DNA of 8,116 nt from a bacterium (lineage in GTDB: Bacteria; Patescibacteriota; Saccharimonadia; Saccharimonadales; Saccharimonadaceae), in contig JAUIDL010000030.1 of the NCBI GenBank assembly GCA_030428585.1, positions 1-8,116 of the forward strand, read 5' to 3'. The translations under genes were made by a program, and so were the position numbers. The notes beneath the pieces are model-generated. The model was given only the letters and a program-made list of their open reading frames with translations, was not told where the DNA came from and did not search any database. Position 1 is the first letter of the stretch. Each line of letters begins with the position of its first letter. Positions 1 through 6,008 of this stretch are shown piece after piece.

Positions 1-1030
1 AATCTTCGGTCTCGATATCAGCCATACTGGTATCAAAGCAATGTCAGTCGACCCCCAGAAATGGCTGGTTGAAGGCTATGGCTCGATCGATCTTGAACCC
101 TTGCGCGTCAAGGAATCTCTTGAAGCTGCCGATAAGACATACCTTGCTGACAACATCAAGCTACTTGTTAACGAGAAAATTATCGGAAGCTTAGGCTCAA
201 GCCGAGTTATCGTTTCTATCCCTACCGCACGCAGTTTCTCCCGTACCTTTACGCTTCCCGTCTCTGCCGAGAAAAACCTCGATGAAGCCGTCAGGCTAGA
301 GGCAGAACAATATATCCCAATTCCTCTCGAAAACCTTTACCTCGATTACGAGATTGTCGAAAGAAATAAAAAAGAACTCACCATTTTGATGAGCGCCGTC
401 ACCCGAGTTGTCATTGATAACGTCATCCGAAGCGTTGAATCAGCTGGCCTCGAGCCGATTCTGATCGAACCGAGCATCTGTTCAGTTGGTCGCGTCATGA
501 CCGAAACCGAACGTGGCGACTTACCGACCATTATCGTCGACATTGGCCCAGCCAGCACTGATATCGCCGTCCTGGACCGCGGTTCAATTCGCGTGACTGG
601 GGGTCTTTCGGTCGGTGGTAATACGTTTACCCTTGATATCGCTAAGAAAATGAGTGTTGCGCTCGAAAATGCCCACCAGCTGAAAGTTTTAAATGGATTA
701 AACGCAGGTCCGCGCCAAAAGAAACTAACTGACGCATTGAGTCCAAGTCTTGAACGTATCTTAACTGAGGTCAAAAAGGTGATTCGTTACTACGACGAGC
801 GGATTAGCAACGGTCGCAAACTCGAGCAACTATTGGTGGTCGGAAGTGGGAGCAACCTCCCTGGGATTGGCGAATACTTTACCAATGCTCTGGTTATGCC
901 AGCACGTGTCGCCAGTCCATGGCAAAAACTTGATTTTGGCAAGATTCAGGAACCACCAAAGCAATTCCGTCCGCGTTATATTACCGTAGCTGGTGCATCC
1001 AGCATCGCTCCAGCGGAGGTCTGGAAATAA
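1..1030 (+). CDS. pilM: Type IV pilus assembly protein PilM, actin-like ATPase (5' end outside window)
   Basis: PilM is a cytoplasmic actin/FtsA-fold ATPase that binds the N-terminal tail of PilN and links the pilus motor to the inner-membrane alignment complex. The frame is open from base 2 and encodes FGLDISHTGIKAM, the family's N-terminal phosphate-1 region, before the first in-window ATG at base 41. That ATG is therefore internal and the true start lies upstream. About 342 residues are visible, close to the usual length of about 350. VDIGPASTDIAVLDRG (near bases 536-583) matches the phosphate-2 motif, and VVGSGSNLPGI (near 836-868) matches the adenosine motif. No membrane segment is seen. 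The TAA stop shares its last base with the ATG of pilN, which suggests coupled translation. One oddity is Ser-His in the phosphate-1 loop, where Gly-Ser is common. The identification is firm from motifs and from the following pilN and pilO-like genes. Confidence 0.93.
   Translation, partial: IFGLDISHTGIKAMSVDPQKWLVEGYGSIDLEPLRVKESLEAADKTYLADNIKLLVNEKIIGSLGSSRVIVSIPTARSFSRTFTLPVSAEKNLDEAVRLEAEQYIPIPLENLYLDYEIVERNKKELTILMSAVTRVVIDNVIRSVESAGLEPILIEPSICSVGRVMTETERGDLPTIIVDIGPASTDIAVLDRGSIRVTGGLSVGGNTFTLDIAKKMSVALENAHQLKVLNGLNAGPRQKKLTDALSPSLERILTEVKKVIRYYDERISNGRKLEQLLVVGSGSNLPGIGEYFTNALVMPARVASPWQKLDFGKIQEPPKQFRPRYITVAGASSIAPAEVWK
1015..1019 (+). promoter_or_regulatory. Shine-Dalgarno sequence for pilN
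   Basis: GGAGG lies inside the 3' end of pilM, 10 bases before the pilN ATG. It supports the ATG at 1030 and shows that operon-internal genes here use classical SD-led initiation. Confidence 0.75.
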
Positions 1031-1587
1031 TGCTTAACTTGTTACCAAAAACAGAGAAGAAACAGCTCCAAGCCGCCCGAGCTAATTTAATCTTGCTTCG
1101 CTACACATTTGTGTTACTGCTCGCCTTTGGCTTTTCTCTTTCAATTTTGGCTGGGTCATATTTCCTGTTGACCATGACAAAAACCAGTGCCGAGCAATTA
1201 ATTGAGGCGAACGATACCAAAGCGACCGCCTTCGCTGATACTCAGGCAGAACTTAGCCAACTGTCAAATAATCTGTCGAGCGCCCGAACACTGCTCGATC
1301 AACAAGCTGCGTACTCAAAAGCACTCATTTTGATCGGGAAAGCCTTGCCAAGTGGGGCCGTTATCGAAGAGCTCGAGCTCGAAGCCGCTAATTTCAACGG
1401 CACCCCCGTTGCCGTCACCGTTCATGCGACCTCAAGCGACGTCGCAACCCAAATTCGCCAACGGTTCGCCAGCACTGCCGGCCTGACCAATGTCAACTTG
1501 GCATCAGTCAGTGAAGATGATGCCATCGAGGGTTACCCTGTCAGTGCCGAAATGACCTTTACGATTAGTCGGGAGGCGGTACGATGA
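1030..1587 (+). CDS. pilN: Type IV pilus inner-membrane alignment protein PilN
   Basis: PilN is a bitopic inner-membrane protein. Its short cytoplasmic tail docks onto PilM, and its outer domain pairs with PilO. The 185-residue product begins MLNLLPK; NLLP is the family's conserved PilM-binding motif. One transmembrane helix follows at about residues 22-48, then a polar helical stretch at about 50-95 with coiled-coil character. A C-terminal alpha/beta domain at about 100-185 is consistent with the ferredoxin-like fold of the family. The ATG overlaps the pilM TAA by one base and has a GGAGG 10 bases upstream. The TGA stop overlaps the next gene as ATGA. If UGA were read as Gly, this frame would run on into the next gene, so the use of TGA here indicates the standard bacterial code. 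Sequence similarity in this family is low outside the N-terminus, so the call rests on motif, topology and gene order. Confidence 0.88.
   Translation: MLNLLPKTEKKQLQAARANLILLRYTFVLLLAFGFSLSILAGSYFLLTMTKTSAEQLIEANDTKATAFADTQAELSQLSNNLSSARTLLDQQAAYSKALILIGKALPSGAVIEELELEAANFNGTPVAVTVHATSSDVATQIRQRFASTAGLTNVNLASVSEDDAIEGYPVSAEMTFTISREAVR
1571..1576 (+). promoter_or_regulatory. Shine-Dalgarno sequence for the pilO-like gene
   Basis: GGGAGG ends 7 bases before the ATG at 1584. This is ideal spacing, and the site lies within the last codons of pilN. Confidence 0.75.
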
Positions 1588-2132
1588 GTCAGAAAAAATC
1601 TGGCATGACTGCCACAGGACTTCGTGGACTTTTGATATTCTTGATGATTCTGGTCATTGCTGGTTCGGTCGCCGGTTTCTACTACGGTTTACAAATGGTA
1701 CGTGAATATGCGGTCGAAGTCAGCCATACTACTCAAGACGCGGCAGCCAGTGATAACCAATTCGACCAGCTCCAGGCACTACGACAACAGCTAGCCCAGA
1801 CCCAACAACTCGTCAAGAAAGCTAACCAGATATTCACGACGAACGCGAAATACCAATCCCAAGCCGTCACCGACTTTCAAGCGTACGCAAAGAAAGCCGG
1901 TGTGACCATCGATACGATCACCTTCCCTAATGAAGGCTCGACCAGCACCACAAAAGTTGTCTCCGTCACCCTGGAAGACCCAGTTGAATATAAACGTTTG
2001 ATTCACTTTCTCCAGCTGACCGAGACGAGTTTACCAAAACTGCAGACAACCAGCCTTTCGATTAGTCGAAATACGAGTAACAACGATACTGTTGATGTTG
2101 CAGCAATCAAATTTAATATGTCGGTGAAATAG
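1584..2132 (+). CDS. pilO: PilO-like type IV pilus inner-membrane protein
   Basis: PilO pairs with PilN in the inner membrane to form the alignment platform between the cytoplasmic motor and the fibre. The 182-residue product has a short basic N-terminus, one transmembrane helix at about residues 13-36, and a Gln-rich helical stretch at about 50-85 likely to form a coiled coil. A small alpha/beta domain follows at about 90-182, with alternating hydrophobic strands (VTIDTITF, VVSVTLE, IKFNMSV). This topology matches PilO, and the gene follows pilN with a 4-base ATGA overlap. No signature motif distinguishes PilO from other PilN/O-like bitopic proteins, so the name depends on position and architecture. 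A weakly conserved outer domain is usual in this family. Confidence 0.75.
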   Translation: MSQKKSGMTATGLRGLLIFLMILVIAGSVAGFYYGLQMVREYAVEVSHTTQDAAASDNQFDQLQALRQQLAQTQQLVKKANQIFTTNAKYQSQAVTDFQAYAKKAGVTIDTITFPNEGSTSTTKVVSVTLEDPVEYKRLIHFLQLTETSLPKLQTTSLSISRNTSNNDTVDVAAIKFNMSVK

Positions 2133-2133
2133 T

Positions 2134-2418
2134 ATGGAAAAAGGATCAAGCAAACTATCACGAACCATCAAACACCTGTTTGCACGGTATCACATGACTA
2201 TGTTTATTGTGTTCATTATCGCCTGTCTCACAATCGCCGTTCTATTCCTCAGCAATATATTAAGTGACGCCTCGATTGGCGAGGGCTACGAATCTCCTTT
2301 GACTCCAGGGACGATTGACCAGCAAACACTTGACCGTATCAATGCGCTGCACACCAGCAAAGACAGCTTGCCTGGCGTTTCGCTCCCCTCTGGTCGAGTC
2401 GACCCATTTAATGAGTAG
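2134..2418 (+). CDS. Small single-pass membrane protein of the pilus operon, function unknown
   Basis: This is a 94-residue protein that I cannot assign to a named family. Residues 1-21 are basic and probably cytoplasmic. A hydrophobic helix spans about 22-43, and about 50 polar, Ser/Pro/Gly-containing residues follow on the outside. There is no lipobox, because its only Cys (31) is within the membrane helix. The C-terminus, LPSGRVDPFNE, has an Arg-x-Asp-Pro-Phe signature that recalls short segments of PilP/GspC-type proteins, which also follow pilO in many operons. A reduced PilP-like role is possible but is only inference. The ATG is one base after the pilO-like stop. A GGTGA at 2123-2127 could act as a weak ribosome site. 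It is almost certainly co-transcribed with pilMNO. Confidence 0.75.
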   Translation: MEKGSSKLSRTIKHLFARYHMTMFIVFIIACLTIAVLFLSNILSDASIGEGYESPLTPGTIDQQTLDRINALHTSKDSLPGVSLPSGRVDPFNE

Positions 2419-2423
2419 TACGG

Positions 2424-2429
2424 TATACT
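2424..2429 (+). promoter_or_regulatory. -10 element for the PRC-barrel gene; transcript probably leaderless
   Basis: TATACT ends 6 bases before the ATG at 2436, so transcription would start at or next to the start codon. No Shine-Dalgarno sequence lies in the 17-base gap after the previous stop. A possible -35 (TCGACC, 2399-2404) has a long 19-base spacer, so it is weak. Confidence 0.55.
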
Positions 2430-2435
2430 AGAATT

Positions 2436-3041
2436 ATGCTAGTGCTTGGATCACGCTTCCACAACACACCAATCATGAGTCTGCAGACTGGAGCAGAATT
2501 GGCTCGTACCAAACGAGCTCTGATTGACCCGCGAGATTTAACCATTTCTGCCTTTGAACTCGAAGGGCAACTACTGACCGAGCATCCATCATTTCTTCGT
2601 GTGAACGATATCCGTGAGGTATCGGCTGTCGGCATGATCATCGATGATAGCGACGAAATCGTTGGCCTGGATGACGTCATTAAATTGAAAAAACTCCACG
2701 ATTTGAATTTCGAACTCATCGGCATGCCTGTGGTCGACCAACACCGACGCAAACTTGGTAAAGTCCAAGACTACACCACCGAATCGCACGGCTTCGTCAT
2801 TCAACAAATACAAGTCAAGCGGGGTATGCTACGCTCAATTACCGACACCGGCCTCTTGATCCATCGATCTCAAATTGTCGAGATTAACGACCATCAGATT
2901 ATCGTGAAATCTACTGGCAAGAAACAGGTCGTTGAGCCCGTCCAGCAAGCCACTGAAAAACTCGAATATTCTAACCCATTCCGCCAGCCAGCCCCACAAG
3001 TCGAACCGATAAAAATCGATGTCCGTAGCGATTCGGACTAA
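2436..3041 (+). CDS. Protein with two PRC-barrel domains
   Basis: PRC-barrels are small beta-barrel domains found in RimM, photosynthetic reaction-centre H subunits and many uncharacterised proteins, where they mediate protein or RNA contacts. This 201-residue soluble protein appears to contain two. The first covers about residues 4-80 (GSRFHNTPIMSLQTGAEL start, then acidic MIIDDSDEIVG). The second covers about 92-157 (IGMPVVDQHRRKLGKVQD, ending QIVEINDHQIIV). The last 40 residues are Pro/Gln-rich and probably disordered. There is no signal peptide or membrane helix. The gene begins 17 bases after the pilus operon with its own -10 element, so it may be partly independent of that operon. It converges on recX with a 4-base overlap of stop codons. 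The domain call is by pattern recognition; the cellular role is unknown, and a pilus link is suggested only by position. Confidence 0.8.
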   Translation: MLVLGSRFHNTPIMSLQTGAELARTKRALIDPRDLTISAFELEGQLLTEHPSFLRVNDIREVSAVGMIIDDSDEIVGLDDVIKLKKLHDLNFELIGMPVVDQHRRKLGKVQDYTTESHGFVIQQIQVKRGMLRSITDTGLLIHRSQIVEINDHQIIVKSTGKKQVVEPVQQATEKLEYSNPFRQPAPQVEPIKIDVRSDSD

Positions 3042-3685
3042 CTCTCTGGCTGTTCGTATCGATCAATCGCCTCAGTAATCGTGCTGTACTGAAAACCCCG
3101 CCGCGCTAAATACGCGACAAGTTTTTGTCGATCATCATAACGTCCGTAGCGCTTTGCGATAATTTTGTCGATTTCATTGTCGTCATCACGTTCCGTATCG
3201 TCGATCACTCGGGCGATGATGTCACTAGCCACACCCTTTTTGACCAGTTCTGCCTGCAATTGGCGTAGACTTGTGCCTTTTCTGACATTCCGATTCTCGA
3301 CCCAGTACTCGGCGAATCGTGTATCGTTAATGTGACCTTTGGCATCAAGTCGTTCCAGGACAATGTCGATGAATTCGTGTGGCATCCCTGCGCGTAACTC
3401 ACCGTCCCGACCTCGTTTTGGGCGAGTTTTTCGATACAGGTAATCCGCAACCTCTCGACGGCTGCGTGGCCGTGTCAATACGTATTCGAGCGCCCGGCTA
3501 TATACCTTGCCGAACTGGCTTTGACGCTCGAATTCTTCGATTTCAGCTTCGTCATACTCTGTATTGGTTTTGATGCCCAACTCGGCGACTTGGACAATAT
3601 CAAGACTAAACCGATACTTTCCATCAACGGATACATTAACACGGTTTTTGTCACGAGCTTGAACACTGATTGATGTGATTTTCAT
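3038..3685 (-). CDS. recX: Regulatory protein RecX
   Basis: RecX binds the groove of the RecA filament and inhibits filament growth and strand exchange. The product is 215 residues from the ATG at 3685. A GTG two codons upstream (3691) would give 217, but the ATG gives the more usual MKIT-type N-terminus. Residues 1-55 form a beta-rich start (VNVSVDGKYRFSL). The helical RecX repeats then follow: ALEYVLTRPRSRREVADYL (about 65-83), RLDAKGHINDTRFAEYWVENR (about 112-132) and SLRQLQAELVKKGV (about 139-152). The C-terminus ends with a further repeat (KLVAYLARRGFQYSTI). It lies 17 bases downstream of recA on the same strand, the classic arrangement. There is no convincing ribosome site, and a hairpin precedes the start, so expression is probably low or coupled to recA translation. 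Its stop overlaps the PRC-barrel gene's stop. Confidence 0.93.
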   Translation of the reverse strand: MKITSISVQARDKNRVNVSVDGKYRFSLDIVQVAELGIKTNTEYDEAEIEEFERQSQFGKVYSRALEYVLTRPRSRREVADYLYRKTRPKRGRDGELRAGMPHEFIDIVLERLDAKGHINDTRFAEYWVENRNVRKGTSLRQLQAELVKKGVASDIIARVIDDTERDDDNEIDKIIAKRYGRYDDRQKLVAYLARRGFQYSTITEAIDRYEQPES

Positions 3686-3693
3686 AATCACTA

Positions 3694-3718
3694 CCGAGGA
3701 AATTATTCCTCGGTTTTT
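3694..3718 (+). terminator. Hairpin at the recA/recX junction; plus-strand intrinsic terminator candidate
   Basis: Arms CCGAGGAA (3694-3701) and TTCCTCGG (3706-3713) form a perfect 8-bp stem with an ATTA loop, followed on the plus strand by five T (3714-3718). Read plus-ward, this is a good Rho-independent terminator shape. It would stop transcripts coming through from the PRC-barrel gene, antisense to recX, before they enter recA. Read minus-ward, the recA stop codon TAA sits in the loop and there is no T-tract after the stem, so it should not terminate recA mRNA cleanly. There it may instead protect the recA 3' end or limit recX translation. The structure is seen directly; its function is inferred. 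Confidence 0.55.
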
Positions 3719-4737
3719 ACGGAATCGCGAACCTTCTTGTCGATTTCGGCCAACACCTTTGGATTCTCAGCCAAATACTGCTTGGCAGCTTCACGCCCTT
3801 GGCCAATCTTTCCATCAGCGTAGTCAAACCAGGCACCACTCTTACCAACGATATTGTGTTGGACTGCGAGGTCAAGGACATCACCAGTTTTGGAAATACC
3901 TTCGTTGTACATGATATCGAATTCAGCGGTACGGAAAGGTGGTGCAATCTTGTTCTTCACAATCTTGACCTTGGTACGGTTACCTATGATATCTTCACCA
4001 GCCTTAATCTGACCTGTTCGACGAATATCAAGTCGAACCGATGCGTAAAACTTCAGCGCGTTACCACCAGTTGTTGTTTCTGGATTACCAAACATCACCC
4101 CAATCTTCATACGAATCTGGTTGATAAAGATAACGATAGTTTTGCTCTTGTTAATGATACCTGTCAGCTTACGCAGTGCTTGACTCATCAATCGCGCCTG
4201 TAGCCCCATGTGACTGTCGCCCATTTCACCTTCAATTTCAGCTTGTGGAACCAAGGCGGCAACCGAGTCAACGACAACCAGATCAACTGCACTTGAACGA
4301 ACCAGCGTTTCAACAATCTCGAGTGCTTGCTCACCGTTGTCTGGCTGTGCCACCAGCAGGTTATCGGTGTCGACGCCAACTCGACGTGCATATGCTGGGT
4401 CAAGCGCGTGCTCGGCATCAACAAAGGCCGCTGTACCGCCTTGTTTCTGGATTTCAGCAATCGCATGCAGTGTCAGTGTAGTCTTACCTGATGACTCTGG
4501 GCCATAAATCTCAACAACACGACCTTTTGGATATCCGCCACCAAGTGCCAAGTCAAGACTCAGTGCCCCACTGCTAATCAATTCAACATCGATCGTCTGT
4601 GTGTCACCTAAGCGTCGGATTGCACCGTCACCAAATTGCTTGTTAATTTGTTCTTGGGCCAGGCCAAGTGCCTTTAGCTTCCCCTCGTTAGCGGGCGTCG
4701 CAGGAGCATCAGTCTTATCTGCTTTTTTCGTCGGCAT
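3703..4737 (-). CDS. recA: Recombinase RecA
   Basis: RecA forms ATP-dependent filaments on single-stranded DNA and catalyses homologous pairing and strand exchange. In bacteria with LexA it also triggers repressor cleavage. The 344-residue length is typical. Landmarks are Walker A GPESSGKT (residues 79-86), the catalytic Glu in VDAEH (Glu109), Walker B LVVVD (153-157), Gln207 in INQIR, and the DNA-binding L2 region through [11 protein letters not shown] (about 208-225). [12 protein letters not shown] follows. The N-terminus has about 20 Lys/Ala/Pro-rich residues before the core. The C-terminus ends KTEE, with a less acidic tail than in E. coli. The ATG at 4737 has a purine-rich ribosome site (GAGGGG) 6 bases upstream. 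recX follows, and a pilin gene diverges upstream. I see neither an E. coli-type nor a Gram-positive LexA box in the upstream 69 bases. Confidence 0.99.
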   Translation of the reverse strand: MPTKKADKTDAPATPANEGKLKALGLAQEQINKQFGDGAIRRLGDTQTIDVELISSGALSLDLALGGGYPKGRVVEIYGPESSGKTTLTLHAIAEIQKQGGTAAFVDAEHALDPAYARRVGVDTDNLLVAQPDNGEQALEIVETLVRSSAVDLVVVDSVAALVPQAEIEGEMGDSHMGLQARLMSQALRKLTGIINKSKTIVIFINQIRMKIGVMFGNPETTTGGNALKFYASVRLDIRRTGQIKAGEDIIGNRTKVKIVKNKIAPPFRTAEFDIMYNEGISKTGDVLDLAVQHNIVGKSGAWFDYADGKIGQGREAAKQYLAENPKVLAEIDKKVRDSVKTEE

Positions 4738-4743
4738 ATACTT

Positions 4744-4749
4744 CCCCTC
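4744..4749 (-). promoter_or_regulatory. Shine-Dalgarno sequence for recA
   Basis: Minus-strand GAGGGG lies 6 bases before the recA ATG within a purine-only run. It confirms the ATG at 4737. recA is the only gene here with an apparent promoter of its own plus a leader and an SD. Confidence 0.7.
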
Positions 4750-4766
4750 TCTTTCTATCTCTTATT

Positions 4767-4772
4767 ATTATA
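4767..4772 (-). promoter_or_regulatory. recA -10 element
   Basis: A perfect TATAAT on the minus strand predicts a start site near 4760 and a leader of about 23 nt containing the SD. The -35 position (about 4790-4795, TAGCAA) is weak and overlaps the divergent pilin -10 element, so the two promoters may compete. Confidence 0.6.
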
Positions 4773-4790
4773 CGTTCCGAAATCTTAATT

Positions 4791-4799
4791 TGCTATAAT
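4791..4799 (+). promoter_or_regulatory. Extended -10 promoter of the pilin gene; transcript probably leaderless
   Basis: TGCTATAAT is a perfect extended -10 element (TGn plus TATAAT), ending 7 bases before the ATG at 4807. Transcription should start at or one base from the start codon. There is no good -35 and no properly spaced Shine-Dalgarno sequence. Confidence 0.65.
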
Positions 4800-4806
4800 C
4801 AGAAGC

Positions 4807-5199
4807 ATGAATAGACAATCTCGTGGATTTACTGTTATTGAAATTATCATTGTTATCGCCGTTTTAGGCATCGCCAGCGTCGTATTTTTCGTCCAAAAGA
4901 ATAATCTCGAAACCGCCGCTCGGGACGAACAACGAAAAACCGCCATCAACTCGATGTATTACTCGCTCGAGGAAGTGTACTACCGAGACAACAACGCCTA
5001 CCCTCGCACAATCAACGCCGAAACCCTTCCCTCAGTCGACCCAGAACTCTTTAAGGATACCAACGGGGTGACAATTGGCGATGGCAACAGTGAATACCGT
5101 TACGAAGCGACTGATTGTAACGGTGACACCTGCAAAAGCTACTCTCTTCGTGCAACACTCGAAAACGAAGCTGATTACATCAAAACAAATCGCGACTAA
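4807..5199 (+). CDS. Type IV pilin or pseudopilin
   Basis: This is a 130-residue prepilin with a short class III leader (MNRQSRG). Prepilin peptidase should cut after Gly7, leaving Phe at position 1 and the conserved Glu at position 5 of the mature protein (FTVIEIII). Residues 8-30 form the hydrophobic helix that anchors the subunit in the membrane and packs the fibre core. An amphipathic helix continues to about 60, followed by a small globular head. Cys104 and Cys109 (CNGDTC) are spaced to form a disulfide loop near the C-terminus, like the D-region of many pilins. Whether it is the major pilin, a minor pilin or a competence pseudopilin cannot be told from sequence alone. The gene stands alone, divergent from recA, behind an apparently leaderless promoter. 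Its stop directly abuts that of the convergent PH-domain gene. Confidence 0.9.
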   Translation: MNRQSRGFTVIEIIIVIAVLGIASVVFFVQKNNLETAARDEQRKTAINSMYYSLEEVYYRDNNAYPRTINAETLPSVDPELFKDTNGVTIGDGNSEYRYEATDCNGDTCKSYSLRATLENEADYIKTNRD

Positions 5200-5994
5200 C
5201 TAATCGTCGCCGTCTTGGCCGACGGGTCGTCCAAGTTTAAATGCCTCAACGGCGTTGTTGAGTACAGAGATATGGTCATGGGGGTTGGCGACATACGTAA
5301 ATCGATAGGTCGTCTCATCGCCTTCAGTGCTGAGGCGAATTGACCCATAATTAAACAAGTGTTGAATAACGTTCGTCTGACGATAGCTTGCATCTTCGAT
5401 ATTCGACAGGCTGACTGTTTGCTCGTGTCGAGAGAACAAACCATGTTGAATCTCTTGAATAACGCTTTCGTTCGTCAAGAAAAAACGGTTACTGACATAA
5501 ACATAGTAAATGATAAACATGCCGACGCCGACCAAGGCGCAAAAGAGAATCAGAGGCATCAATAATCCCGCTGGGTCAGCTAGATCCCCTTGTAACCCCA
5601 AATTAACCGCAATCGAATCAAAACTAAGGTAGGCGCTGATGGCGATTGTCAGCAACAAGACACCGATAAACAGTGGGAAAAATAAACCAATTGGGTGACG
5701 GCGCATTGCCTTGATCACAAACTCACCCTCGCTCAGATTGAGGTGCGGATATTTTTGCTTCGAGTCTTCGTGCTTTTTGCGAATCGCCTCTGGAATTTCC
5801 TGCGATGGTGGGTCGAGTGGACGAACCTGTTGCACAACTTGGTGCACCTGTTGAACTGGCGGGTGCGCATACAACGGTCGCCCCTGTGAGTCATAAGCTA
5901 CCGGCTCCGGAACAGGTGGTTGCTGTTGCGGTATATCTTCTGGGCGTTGTGGCGGCCCTGCCGGATTACTATCAGGTGTTGGCTGTTGATTCAT
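5200..5994 (-). CDS. Membrane protein with a bacterial PH domain (bPH2/YdbS-like)
   Basis: This 264-residue protein is of unknown function. Residues 1-68 are Pro/Gln-rich and probably disordered, including a VQQVHQVVQQV patch at 47-57. A charged linker containing YPHLNLSEGEFVIKAMRRHP precedes two transmembrane helices (about 103-123 and 143-166). A C-terminal bPH2-type domain runs from about 167 to 250, from VSNRFFLTNESVIQEIQHGLFSRHEQTVSL through NIEDASYRQTNVIQHLFNYGSI to FTYVANPHD. This order of charged linker, TM pair and PH-like domain is typical of the YdbS/DUF304 family. The ATG at 5994 lies 9 bases after the ruvB stop, with a -10 element in the gap and no SD, so it can be made independently of the ruv genes. 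The acidic tail ends GQDGDD. The domain assignment is good; the role is unknown. Confidence 0.82.
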   Translation of the reverse strand: MNQQPTPDSNPAGPPQRPEDIPQQQPPVPEPVAYDSQGRPLYAHPPVQQVHQVVQQVRPLDPPSQEIPEAIRKKHEDSKQKYPHLNLSEGEFVIKAMRRHPIGLFFPLFIGVLLLTIAISAYLSFDSIAVNLGLQGDLADPAGLLMPLILFCALVGVGMFIIYYVYVSNRFFLTNESVIQEIQHGLFSRHEQTVSLSNIEDASYRQTNVIQHLFNYGSIRLSTEGDETTYRFTYVANPHDHISVLNNAVEAFKLGRPVGQDGDD

Positions 5995-6002
5995 ATAAAT
6001 TT

Positions 6003-6008
6003 ATTATA
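6003..6008 (-). promoter_or_regulatory. -10 element for the PH-domain gene; transcript probably leaderless
   Basis: A perfect minus-strand TATAAT overlaps the ruvB stop codon (6004-6006) and ends 8 bases before the ATG at 5994. The intervening bases are AT-only with no ribosome site. The -35 position is weak (TGTCGA, 6026-6031). Confidence 0.6.

Noticed and set aside
346..774. 142-codon minus-strand open frame inside pilM
   Set aside because: It is antisense to a clearly conserved gene, has no recognisable domain and has a composition typical of a shadow frame. The same applies to the other frames opposite recA, recX, ruvB and the PH gene.
41..1030. pilM starting at the ATG at base 41
   Set aside because: The frame upstream encodes the conserved PilM N-terminal nucleotide-binding motif, so this Met is internal.
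1365..1384. Tandem GAGCTC repeat in pilN
   Set aside because: It is two copies only and is explained by the Glu-Leu-Glu-Leu-Glu codons of the protein.
1585..1587. Possible UGA recoding (Gly), as in some Patescibacteria
   Set aside because: TGA ends pilN at the point where the next gene starts in a classic ATGA overlap with its own Shine-Dalgarno sequence, and I noticed no in-frame TGA within the conserved genes.
3011..3038. Minus-strand stem GTCCG/CGGAC followed by TTTTT downstream of recX, as a recX terminator
   Set aside because: The stem is only 5 bp with an 8-base loop, and the T-tract starts 5 bases beyond it. It lies inside the PRC-barrel coding region. Too weak to annotate.
5210..5225. 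CCGTC/GACGG inverted repeat just after the pilin gene, as a terminator
   Set aside because: The stem is 5 bp and no T-tract follows on either strand. It encodes the acidic C-terminus of the PH protein.
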